Assembly (NCBI GenBank): GCA_034008185.1
Contig: CM067091.1
Coordinates: forward strand, 6,799,799-6,863,798
Length of the DNA stretch: 64,000 nucleotides
Direction of reading: 5' to 3'
Source: Gorsachius magnificus
Lineage: Eukaryota; Chordata; Aves; Pelecaniformes; Ardeidae
Shown here: positions 52,926-64,000 of the stretch, in pieces
Numbering within the stretch: position 1 is the first letter of the stretch
How the letters are laid out: the number at the start of each line of letters is the position of its first letter
The notes under the pieces: generated by a model
Databases searched by the model: none
Seen by the model: only the letters and a program-made list of their open reading frames with translations
Told to the model about the DNA's origin: nothing
Made by a program: the position numbers and the translations under genes

Positions 52926-55900
52926 AGATAAAACAAGCAATGCTTCTCCACGGCGGCCTGCGTGGGTTGCTCTGTGCTGTGGATGGGGGGGAAACCTCAT
53001 GGGGTGCGAGGAAAGCTTGAACCTAAATTTCTGCTTGGAAATAGAGAGGGTGAAGAGCTGGTGTGGGAGGGGGTCTGTAGAGACAGAGCAGCCCCAGCAC
53101 CTGCACCATGCCACCGGCTGGTCTCTGTGCAAGGGCTGCTGATCGGTGGGGCAGACCTAGGGTGGCCCACCATGGGGCTGAGTGTGGGTCAGGATGGGGG
53201 AAGACACTGGGAGCCAACACTGCTCAGTGCCTGCAAACTGCTCTGGGGACTTATTTCCACCTGTGCCCCATGGTCCTCCAAGAGCAGCTCCCTCAAGTGC
53301 TGGTTTCTGTTACCCACTGGCATTATAAGGAATTTGGAAGGTGAAAGTCTGGCCACTGAGCTGCTTCTGGGATCAGAAGGGCCAAATCCCTTTGTGAAAG
53401 GGGAATCTGCTCTCTGCTATGGCGCTGAGCCTCCACATGGAGAGTGTCCGTGGTTCTTACTGCCCTTGGTGGGGGTGAGCAGGCAGGTGGGAGGACACAC
53501 TTTGCACACTCACATGCAAAGAGGCACCCAGGAAAGGGAAATTTGGTCATGAGCAGTGGGCAAGCCCAGAATACAGCATAGAGAGACTATATGAGACTGG
53601 CATTAGGGGCCCAAAGCAACCAGAAATCCTCTTGTGGGTCCATTAGAGCAGGGAAGGGCTGCCCAGGCTACCAGCACAAGGAGAGGGAAGTTCCTAAGGA
53701 GGCTGAAGGGTGGATGAATCGTTAAGTCATTAACCTTCATTAGTGAGGGCAGGCATAGCTCAGGTGTTTCACAGGTGACAGCAATGAAGGAGGGCAGGAC
53801 CTCAGGGCCAGGGAATGTTCATATACAGACCCTTGGAAAGCAAAGAGCTTTTGGGTTGGTGGAGCTTGGTGGCTGTGATCTAAGCCTGCTGAGATGGTGT
53901 GAGATGCCTGCAGGATGGCAGTGCTGGGTCTGTTGTTAGCCTGGGAGAAAGCAGCTCCTGAAGTGCTGATGCCCCAAGGACTTACCTCCTGGAGCCATCA
54001 CAACTCAGTGTATGTGGTGTCCTCATCTTGGTTTGGTGTCTGAACTGTGGAGTGGGCTGTTCAAGTTGGTTATGTTGGAGGATGCTGTGTTTGGAGTTGC
54101 TGTGGGAAGAATTGGAGGACCCTTCCATTGGAATGAGCCCTGTGCTGTGGTGTGGGACCCCAGTGGCATGGGCATGGCATCCCTCTGAGCCATGCAGATG
54201 CTGGCAGATGGGTTTGCTGCTCCAGATCCTTCTTGGTTTAGATGCCAGAAAAGGGTGTAGTGGGGAACCCTGCAGGATTGAGATCCAGCGTGGCACCTGC
54301 AGCATGTTTTCTTCCTGGCCTTTTTCCCTGTCACCCTGCTTGACCATGGGTCCCTCTTGTGCAGCCCCAGCATCCCTTCCCAAACATCATGTCTGCTCTG
54401 TCTGTCTGCAAGGAGCCATCAAAGAGACCCTCCAGGGTACTTGTTTCCCCACTTGGCTTTTCTCTGTGAATTAACCATTTCTCAGTTCTTCCCTTGCTGT
54501 CTAATAATTTCCTATTGCAGAGTATGCCTTTTGCTGTCAGAGCTGCCTGGGAATGGCACCAAAAAGCCATGGGAAACTCTCCTACACAATCAGGCATGTA
54601 GCCACGGAGACATATGTGGAGGGAAATGCAGCCCATACCAACAAACAGCCAGAATGCAGATACATAAACAGGCACAAATAAACAGGCTCACACCCTCCAG
54701 TAAGCCTGAAACACATCTGCACAGGCAGATGCATTAGCAAGCCTACATGGAGACGCTCAGATATATGGAAATGTGCAAGTATAGTTTTTCCCCTTCCATG
54801 CAGCTACAGTGAGAGCAAACGCAAAGGTGGGGCACAAATGCCTCAAACACCCATGCACGTGCTGCCCTGTAGAGAGACCGTTTGGCAAAGGCCTCCGTTG
54901 GTTTGAGTTTCTCTGGCTGAAATAAAATATATTGCCAAGATCCAGAAGCTGAAGTTGTTTGCAAGCCTGTCCTTGCCCAATTTCACGGCTTTCATGGGCT
55001 TTTTCATTTAGGGAAAGGCTGGCTAATGACTGCATAAGGGTGGGGAGGAAACTGCTGGCCAAGGAAGGGGTGTGAGGTGGGAAGATGGTGCCTAATTAGC
55101 AGCATTGCCTTGACTGACCAGAGGAAGGGGTTGGGGGCTGCATTTTTCTGTGGGCAAACGCTATTTTTCTCCTGATCCAAGGTTTTTTCAGCATTAACTA
55201 AACTATCGACAGCCCAGCTGGCCTCTGCATGCCATGCCAAGCAGGGAAGGTGTTTGGCTTGGCTCCAGGAGGAATGATTTTGCATGGAAAAGCCTGCTGG
55301 GGTCGTCTCCCTGGGATGATATTCCTGGAGTGAGAGCAGGTTTGGTCTCTACACTGCAAGTGGTGTGGCAGGAAACTTGAGACCCCCCCAAATGCAAATT
55401 TCATAGGGAAAAGAGAGCAAAGAATGTTGGAAGTCATTGGGAAAGAAGAGGCAAAGCTAGGAAAATGCTGCTTTTTCCTTTTTTTTGTTCTGTAATTTTA
55501 AAAGTTTCCCTTTGAGGAGCTCACAGAACTTCATGTTGACGTTGGCTCTTCAGGGAAGAGTGAGGTTTGTGTCAGACCACAAAATATTTTTCAATCAAAA
55601 TAAAAAGTAGTATCAAAAGGGGAGTAACATAACATTGTGTGAGTGGTGAAACCGGATATTTTCCAGTGCTTTTTCCCTGGCCTTCCCCCACCCCAAACCC
55701 TCCCTCAGAAACCCAAACAGATTTTGCAAAGCTTGGCGTGCATTTCCAATGGAGTTGCAAGGACAGGTTTCTGTGGGGCTGGTTTCTGTGTTGCCCTGTA
55801 TCCCATCCCACTGTGCATGTGCCTCCCTATTAAGTCCTTTCTCTCTTTTCTTTTGGAAGGAGTGGGCTGAGCACGAGCCCCATCCTGGCTGCAGGTGGTT

Positions 55901-58900
55901 GTGGTGGCCCAGTATGGGCTGTGGCCCTGCAAGGAAGGGAGCAGCGATGGGGAGCAAACCCTGAGAGCCTGCCAGCCTCCATCATGCTCTTTCTTGTTGT
56001 TTGCTCTGATCTGGAGCCAGCCCTGCCAGCTATACCCGTTACAGCTCTGCTTGTCCTTAGGTGCCTGTTTTAGCAGCGTGTGGCTCTTTATGCAGATGCC
56101 GCACGACACGGTGCACAGCTGGGCTGCCTGCTCATGCCCAATGGAAGGGCATGGACCTCCCAAATTAACCACAGCTCTACCTTTCCTCAAGCTGCATCCC
56201 CTGCTCCACCACTTGCTAACAGAAGCTGCGAGCGGTGCTTTCCTGGCAGGAGCCGGGGCTTGCCCGGCAGCCAAACATGTTGGCTTGGGAAGGGCAGGAG
56301 CCTTGCTGGAGCGGAGCAAACCTCAGCACAAGCAAATGCCTTGGGGGTTTGCCCAGCAGGTTTTTCAAGCTGTTCTGATCACATGTGGCTTTGCTTCACC
56401 AGCTACTTGTCCCCCAGCTGCTTATTTCCACCCTAACTCAATGTCTATGCCCTCTTGTGATGAATTCTGCTATAGTTTTCCTGAGGGAGGAGGCTATGGG
56501 TTATGCTGCATAGGGGCCCTGACTATTTATGAGTAACGAGCAGTGTTGGGAGGTCATGAATATGCCAGAACTGAATTGCAGCTCTTTCTCTGCTAGCTTT
56601 ATCTTCTGCTAATTGCAAGTGATGGAGGTGGCCAGCTATGGAGCCTCTACAGAGTCCAGGCACGGGTTGATAGTTGCAGGGATGCCCCGCTGGGCAAGAA
56701 AGCACTTGTCTGATCCAGGCAATGAAGTGAAAATCAGGCAGTGCTCGGAGAGGAGGAGGACTTGAGTGCTTGTGTGCAGGGCAGCAGGAGGGCTGGTTTT
56801 CTTTGTGGCTGGGGACTTGGGGTGAGTTGCTCCATCTTGTTTCCCCTCTTGATGTCTGCCTCCTCGCCTCTCGGGCTCTCTGTGGGGTACCTTGCTGCCT
56901 ATAAACTGCACTTAACACGTTTGTGAGAACAGCAAAAGGAAAAAGAAAAGGACTAATTGTTCAAAATGCTGAGTGAATATTAACAGAGTGCTCCCACTAT
57001 CCCACTTGCCAGCATGGTGCTGGCTGGGCTCCTCTGTGCCCCCTCTGCACAGCAAGAGCTGTGTGGCATGACCTGGCTCGCTGCTCTCGGGCTGGACACA
57101 CCGAGGGGATGCTATCCCCCTGGCACAAAGTTTGGGGTCCCCCACCCCTGTTCAGGTGTACCCTGCTCCTCCTGATGAAGGGTGGGTATGCAACTAGGGA
57201 GGGAAAGCTGTTTGCGGAGTGTGGGGCTTTGCAGTTGGGCACTTTCCTTGGTCCTGTGTCCCGACACCTGAGGCACTGCTTGGTGAACGGACAGTTCTGG
57301 GCTGCGCAATGAGCAGCAAAGCAGCAGGCCAGGCTGCTGCAATGCCAGAAGGTGCCTGGGCACTCACCCAGAGCTGGGACTCGCTGCCAAGCACTTGAGC
57401 CCAAGGAAATTAACTTATTTTTAAAAATTGTGTTCAAGGCGTGGGCCATTCCCATTTGAAAGCCCTCTGCTGCCAAGGAACAGCTTGGTGGGGATGTATC
57501 TGCACTCCCTGCCTGTTTTGCCTGGGGACCTGTGTGGGCGGCAGCTCAGCTCCGGTTCAGGCTCTGTCCCACTGCCACTCGATGCTGCACTGACCAGGAA
57601 ATGCCTGCTGCTTGTAGGAGCTGTGAGTCCATCATCCCAGGTTCCCAACAACAGCAGAAAAGCAAGTCAAGAGGAGAGAATAAAGTTAAGGTAAGCACGA
57701 AATGTCCACTGTGGCGAGGGACTTGCTGTGCCCACTGTGTCCCAGTTAGCTGGCTACCCATCCCATCCCCATGGAGCCACCTGCATCCCTGTGGGGATTC
57801 TTCCTTTCTATCCCCGTCTCTAATGCATCAAGGTGAGATGTCTAACGTGTCACCTGCCTTAATTTCTCTCCCCATTGATTCCCCCTGCCAGCCCCTATTT
57901 AGGGTCAATGCGTTTCCCAGCCTTTTGCTACAGCTGGGTCCTTCATCGGGCTCAAGCAGAAATGCCTCCTGCTGCTCCTGTCCCAGTCTGAGAGGCGTTT
58001 CACCTTGGACATACCTGTTTCTCTGCATGCGTTTTGGAGTCTCGGCTGGCCAGCTCAGGTTTAAACATGGCTTCACACATCTGCAGCTTCAGGGGAAGCC
58101 ACCCTGCTGCCTGAGATTCCCAAAGTGCTTTTAAAACGTTATCCTGTGTCCTTTTACAGAGCGGGCTGTGTCTGGAGGATGACCCAGAAAGAGGGAAAGT
58201 CCCATCCCTGAGGTTTCCCAGGCCCTTCCATGCCACCCGTGTCAAATGTTCCAATGTTCGCATCCCCACTGGTAGCAGGAGCAGAACGACAACGGGGCTG
58301 GAGCGGCGGCTGTGTGCGACAGCATCTTGGCCTTGGCATGGGGGCCAGGCAGTGCAGGGGGGACGACAGAAGGTCTTAATGAAGGTTTGAAAGAAACATC
58401 ATGTAAACTTTGGAGCAAAGAAGCTGCAGTTTGATTTGAACATGTTTGCTTGGCAGGGGCTGCCCAGGCCCCTGCTGCTGCCGCTGCTTTTACCGGCGCT
58501 AATTAGGCAGATTTCCATCCTGCCAGTCACACGCTTCTCCTGGAGCTGGCTGCACCGGTGAGCCCTGGCCGGGCTAGGATCCCACTGTGGGTGGTGGCAG
58601 GGGTCACTGTGTCCCCTCCCCCCCCCCCCCCAGTCCTGGCTGGAGATGGCTCATGTCCTAAGGGCAGCCCACGCACCAGATGAGCCTCCTGGGATGGTGA
58701 CAGGGCCCAAGGCCAGCATGGGGAACATGTGTGCTGGTTGGATGCCTGTCTTGGAGCAAAGCATGGATGATGCTGATGGAGGATACTCCCAAACCCCTAG
58801 GACCCCTCGCTGGCCCCAGTGACTGGGCAGACACCAGCACCTGGCTTTGCATGGAGCACCCAGATTAGCACGGAGCACCCTGGGGTTTTGGCAATGATGT

Positions 58901-60226
58901 GGTGGCCGGGAGCAGGGAGCACTTAAAAACCTTTACAGGATTGGGACTAATCCTGCTCCCACTGGAGTCATCCTGCGTGTGCTTTCCCTTCCATTGCAAC
59001 CATCTGCTGCTTTTGAAGCTTGATAAATATTTCCTTTCCCCCGCTGTCTCTCCCCTTCGCTCCTCCTCCCAGGCAATATCTTGCAATAACCAAAACATCT
59101 GCAATAACACCTCCTCCCACCCCAAAAGCACTTTCTGTTTTATTTTATTTTTTTTTCTGGCACAGCTTCACTTCTGCGGCGGCTGTTTGGAGAGGAGAAG
59201 GGGCAGGGAGGGAAGCCCACCCTGACCTGCCTGTGCCACATCTGGGCTGGAGCTGCTGCAGCTGTTTTCCCTGTGTCTTGGTGCACAAGCTGTGCGCAGG
59301 AGATCAACTCGCGCCGGTCGCCAGGGTAATCCATCTCCTTTGTTTAATGTTTGCTGGGAGACAGGTCCCTCTTAATCTATTACGGTGTCATTAAAAGGGA
59401 AAATGTTTGCTCCGTAGGGCCTCAAATGGCCTTTTTAAACTACAGTAAAAATGTAATTACCAGCTCACTTAGGAATTTAATCCTTTCTTGATGCTAACAT
59501 GTACAGTACTGTTTCCACAGAAGTGGCAGCAGACCTATAGAGATGGGCCCAATTCAGAAACTGGGCAGGAATAGCCCAAATTTGGCTGCTGATGGTCCTC
59601 TGTCCCTATGACTGTCATGGATGTGCTGCTGTTGTGACGGAGCAGGTGAGTGTTTTACAAGATGCTTTAGGATCTGCAGGTGAAAATGTTGGTATTTAAG
59701 GCAGCGATCATCTTGTCCAAAGCTTAGAAATTTCATGGGATGCTGAATTTGGATCCCACCCCCTTTGAGATGCTCAAGCTTTCCGGGCTTCAGCCGGGAT
59801 GGAAATAGCCCCTCCTTGTGCAAGTCTGACGTGGAAGGGGCTCAGCCCATGTTGGCAGATGGGATTTGGAGACAGCCTCTATCCAAGCAGCCCTTCTAGC
59901 TCATGGGTGCCAGAAGCCCCTGCCATATGGGGCCTCCCAGGGCTATCTGGATGCATGGCGACAGGCCTGAAGATGCATCAGCCTTACCCAGCCCAGGGAT
60001 CCCTGGGGCACCGTTGTCACTGCCTTTGTGCCTCTGTTTGTCACCACGGTGCGGTGTGGGCAGCAGCAGGGCCAGCTCACGGGGTGTTTATTCCCATGGG
60101 TATGTCAAGCACGCTCCAGAAACAGCGGCAGCATAAGGATGTCATCCCAGTAAATCTCTATTTTCACATCAACTGATGCTCCTAAAGGCAGATTGCTCTG
60201 CTGTCGTTGTTTTCTTTTCTATTTAG

Positions 60227-60407
60227 ACCATGAACTCTGCAGAACCAGGGCCACATCTTCCTCTGTGTGCACCCAGTGGGTGCCGTGAAGGGTCCACCAC
60301 CTTCACAGGGTCCTGCCACAGAAAGGATGCCCCAAGCTTCAGTGCTGAGTGTGCTCAGCTTGCCATGGCAATGCTGCTGAAAAGGGGAGAAGAAACACCC
60401 TCAACTG
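60227..60407 (+). other. Exon-like segment, unknown transcript
   Basis: Preceded by a strong pyrimidine tract and TTTAG, begins ACCATGAAC, and is followed by GTAAAA. The open frame from the ATG resembles nothing I know and would hit a stop if joined to the next exon-like segment, so if real it is more likely part of a non-coding RNA. Confidence 0.15.
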
Positions 60408-61980
60408 GTAAAAGCCAATTATTTTTATTTGGGGGGGACCCCCCCACAACCCTTTTTTCATTCTGCGCGTGTGCTTTAAATCGTAGCAGTTGCACCGTTG
60501 AGTGGAACTTAATTATCTTACCGGGAAGCCGGGATTACTTAGTGCGTCTCACAAAGAGAGGCACTTCACACCGTGCGCTGAATACGGCCGAGGTGAACGG
60601 GTTTCCATTAAAACCAGCGTGACCCCAGCTGCCTGCCGCTGCCCGCAGCACTCTCAGGGAGCAGCCTGGCCAACCAGGGCAATTGGCACCTGGCTTCAAT
60701 AGCGGCTTTGCAGAAAGGCTTCTGCCTCTGAAGCTTTTAAAGGAGTTTTAATGTGCCTTGTCAATGAGGTTTTTTTGCCCTTTTTTAAGGTAGCAGGGAA
60801 GAGGCTCTCATTTAAAGTTCTGCCTTAAAATCCTTTGAATGAGAGGAGAGGCTTCAAGGTCCTGGTGGCCCAGCCATGTGGAATACCGGAGAGGTCGCCT
60901 TGCTTATAGATGAAGCGTCTTGTTGATGCCACAGCCCTGGTGAGGAGCTTAAACCTTTGTGTAATTTTAAATTTAATTCATTTTCTCAAAGAACCTTCCC
61001 ATGGGAGAATTTACCCAGAGGAAAAACCAATTGTGGCTGCAGGTGCCTCTCTCCTGCTTATGACTTTGGGCTTGCTGGGCACCTCGGAGGAGCCTGCTGT
61101 GAGCAGAGAAAGCTTGGGCTCTTGGTCCCGGGTGGCGCCTTGGCAAATGCCCCCAGCCCAAGATGGGGGGACCTGGAAGAGAGGGCTTCAGGCACACTTG
61201 TTCTGGCTGAGGGAAACTCTTGTCCCTCCCAAGTTATCCCCCTGCTGCTCCCCTTTCAGAGCAGATGAGAAACAATTTTACAACCACCAGCTCCTGCAAA
61301 GAGCTCTTGCATAAAGCTGGGTAGCTTTGTGCTTAACAGAACAGCTCTGATATCAGTCATTTTAATCAAAGCAGTTGATCTGCAACTCATTTTTTTTTTC
61401 CTGCGTGCAGTTAAGAATCATCTTCATGGCCTGAATGTAAGCTGGGATGTTTGAGACCCTGCCCTATATCCAGTCAAGAAGCTGCGGGATGCAGTTCTGG
61501 CTGTAATTTTGGCCACTTCATAATGAAGTGTTGAAAAGAGACTGATTTTTGTAGCATGACCCAAAGGGGAAAGCCTCGAAGGACCAATGCATGTGCAGAA
61601 GCCAGAAACAACCTCAGCTGCTGTGCTCATCGAGCAGGGATGGGGGTTGCGGGTCCTAAGGACGTTGCTGTCCCCTGCCTTGCTCCGAGCCACCCCTCCA
61701 TAGGATGCCTCTAAGTTTCAGAGTTGAATGTGTGGGATGATGCACAAGCTCTTATGCTCTCTCAAGCTTCTTCCAAGGATTTCTAGCTCATGTTTACATC
61801 CACAAAGCAGAAAGATATAATTTAATGACAGGTAACTTCTTGCTCTCGCCATTGCCCACAGGAGTGTGGGAGGCTCGGGCAGGGTCCCCAGTTCGGCTGT
61901 GCCTTTCAGTGCTTCTGCTTTGCAGTTAAACCAATGGCGATCACCCAGGGAAAAAAAACACTTCTCTGCTTTTCCCCCAG

Positions 61981-62082
61981 CCCCATGAGATGGTCCACGG
62001 TGACATTTGGGGTCCTGTGATACTGGGGGAGCAGACAGTCACCCTGCAGTGGAGCAGCAGCACCAAGGAGGAGAGGAGAAAG
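61981..62082 (+). other. Exon-like segment, unknown transcript
   Basis: 102 bp between CTTTTCCCCCAG and GTACGC, with one frame open throughout (PHEMVHGDIWGPVILGEQ and on). No family recognised. Chance is a realistic explanation. Confidence 0.15.
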
Positions 62083-63523
62083 GTACGCACACTACTTGCT
62101 ACTATCCCTGCCGTTTCTTGGGCTACTCTGTGCTGTTTATTTCTTCAGGGTTTGCTTCCTTAACCTGTATTCTGGCTCTTTGTCCAGTATAACCGAGATG
62201 TCCCCTTTAACCCGTGCTGAGTGTCTGCGCTGCTGTTGCTGTGAGTCAGCCCAGAGGTGGTTGCATTTTGTGGCTGGGAGAAGTGCTTTGAGCACCGACA
62301 GCCTTTTGCAGATGACTCTGTCCACCCTTCCCTCTCTCTGCCTTGGGGGTGGAGGGGAAGGGCTGCCAGGGCAGTGTGGGAAACCTGGTGGCAGAGACCG
62401 ACTGCCCTCCTTGATCTAGTTCTGATGGTGTGTGAGGGTCTGGTTGAGTGAAGCATCCCCTGGTAACGTCCATACGGGCAGTGTGATCTACCCCAAGGAC
62501 CCCAGAATGCCTTGGTGGAGGTTGCGCACCCCTAGTTTGATTTAAATTGGAACTGCAGAGCTGGAGGTCTGGCCTTCCTGGGACAACTGGCCATGGTAGT
62601 TATAGGAGTTGCTGCAGGAGCAACCGGGAGGTGCAAGAAGTGGGGAAATGCCCCCCCTGCCTTGGCTTGGCCCAGCTCAGCAAAGGTTGATGCAGAAATG
62701 GTGAAGGGGTCAGGGGAAGATAAATGGATAGCTGATGCCTGCAAGCAGATGAGATGGCTGCTGACCCCCTTGGAGAGCAGGGCCAGGTGTCATCCTCCTC
62801 CTCCTCCCACCCCTTCAGGATCTGCTTCCTTCAGCTTCTGAAGGAGCAGGAGTGGGCTCAATTTCCTTCTCCTTCCAGCTACGGGGTTTGTGCTGTGCAG
62901 TTCCTTATAGCAAGCGATGTCCTGGGGAAAACTGTCAGCCTTATGGGCTCCTGGAGTTCACTTTGACCTGGGGCTGCAGCAGGGGAGAGCATCCTGAACG
63001 CTGTGAGCCTCCCCCATCCCCCTCGCTCTGCCTTCTGAGACAAGATTGTTCAGCTTCTCTGAAGTGAAGAAAAAAACCTTCTCTCTCTGTCCCAAGGGAA
63101 GGCAGGAGAGACAGTTTGGATTTATGCTAAACAGCTAATTAGCTGTCACCCAGCTTTGAGCAAAGATAGAGCAGCAGCCCTGCCTGGGTGAGGCTCCAAA
63201 GATGAATTGAGTGGATGAGGAGTGGTACCCATGTGCCTCAATGCGCTAGCCAGGGCTAGCCTGGCCCCCGTCGTGGCCTGAAGCAGCTTGGCCAGCACCT
63301 TCCTGCTGCAGGAATGCTGTGATGTTTTGTTGCGTGCCCTCAGCATCCCTTCAGCCAGCTCTCAGTTGATGGGAGAGAGGGAAAACATGTTGGGACAGGG
63401 ACTGTGTTAGGCATGGCAGGTCCTTTCCGTCCTGCTTTGCCAAAGCTATAGGGATTTTTGTGCTGCTGGAAATATTTTTCTATTCAGCTCTCCCTCCTGA
63501 GCACAGCACAGGGTTGTTTTCAC

Positions 63524-64000
63524 TCCTGAGCTGTATCAAGAGAAACGTGGCCAGGGGGGTGAGGGAGGGGATTCTGCCCCTCTGCTCTGCTCTGGTGAGA
63601 CCTCACCTGGAGCCCTGCGTCCAGCTCTGGAGCCCTCAGCACAAGAAGGACGTGGACCTGTTGGAGCAGGTCCAGAGGGGGGTTCCAAAAATGATCTGAG
63701 GGCTGGAGCCCCTCTCTTATGAGGACAGGCTGGGAGAGTTGGGCTTGTTCAGCCTGGAGAAGAGAAGGCTGCAGGGAGACCTGATTGCGGCTGTTCAGTG
63801 CTTAAAGGGGGCCCATAGGAAAGGTGGGGACAATCTTTTTAGTGGGGCTAGCTGTGACAGGACAAGGGGTAATGGCTTTAAACTAAACCAGGGTAGGTTT
63901 AGACTAGATATAAGGAAGAAATTCTTTACACTGAGGGTGGTGAAACACTGAAATGGGTTGCCCAGAGAGGTGGTGGAGGCCCCATCCCTGGAAACATTCA
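63524..64000 (+). mobile_element. CR1 LINE ORF2 C-terminal part (+ strand), runs off the window
   Basis: Reads CIKRNVARGVREGILPLCSA, then PQHKKDVDLLEQVQRGVPKM (stop) and [20 protein letters not shown], matching the end of CR1 ORF2. It is the least degenerate CR1 copy in the window, with only a few stops. Its 3' end lies beyond 64000. Confidence 0.94.

Larger units (their letters stand above)
51759..63523. other. Intergenic sequence, distal part
   Basis: No recognised gene. AT-rich islands occur at 52480-52925 and about 59330-59520. A T-rich low-complexity block lies at about 51929-52006 and a C-run at about 58618-58631. Two exon-like segments with splice signals (60227-60407 and 61981-62082) are described separately. 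Confidence 0.6.

Noticed and set aside
55895..56536. 213-codon + strand open frame in intergenic DNA
   Set aside because: No similarity, unusual Cys/Pro/Ala composition typical of chance frames, no supporting splice signals.
57532..58134. 200-codon + strand open frame in intergenic DNA
   Set aside because: Serine/cysteine-rich chance translation with no recognisable domain.
1..64000. CRISPR arrays, operons, prophage or other prokaryotic systems
   Set aside because: The window is clearly vertebrate (spliced receptor gene, CR1 LINEs); nothing with regular spacers or operon structure is present.

Overview
The window is vertebrate genomic DNA, most likely from a bird. It carries several CR1 LINE fragments on both strands, including two with the characteristic AATCATAGAATGG / CCATGATTCTA 3' end. 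The introns are short and GC-rich, and one large multi-exon receptor gene occupies most of the window. I cannot tell the species; turtles and crocodilians also carry CR1, but the compact gene favours a bird.

On the + strand, 2082 to about 43300 holds the 3' three-quarters of PTPRU, a type IIB receptor-like protein tyrosine phosphatase. I could place 25 coding exons whose splice phases all fit, giving about 1,069 codons plus the stop at 40236-40238. In order they encode fibronectin III repeats 2-4, a basic convertase-like site, the single transmembrane helix (exon 10367-10505), the juxtamembrane region, the D1 phosphatase domain (17572-24593) and the D2 domain (24743-40238). The signal peptide, MAM, Ig and first FN3 domains lie upstream of the window. 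A 3' UTR of roughly 3 kb follows, with polyadenylation signals at 42298, 42985 and 43283. From about 43300 to the end (64000) I recognise no protein-coding gene; the sequence is intergenic, with AT-rich islands that look like conserved non-coding DNA and two CR1 copies.

The main points of interest are these. (1) The D1 domain carries the marks of a pseudophosphatase: WPE instead of WPD, Thr in the P-loop, and no KNRY motif. (2) Two in-frame microexons, 30 nt (tyrosine-rich, just after the transmembrane segment) and 18 nt (inside D1), are easily missed by gene finders. (3) A broken, antisense HSFY-like heat-shock-factor DNA-binding-domain sequence (29952-30715) sits in the largest PTPRU intron and looks like a retrocopy. 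(4) A CR1 fragment in the same intron is flanked by a 40-bp direct repeat of 85% identity. (5) An inverted pair of CR1 copies lies just downstream of the 30-nt microexon.

No tRNA, rRNA, CRISPR array or prokaryotic-type system was seen.
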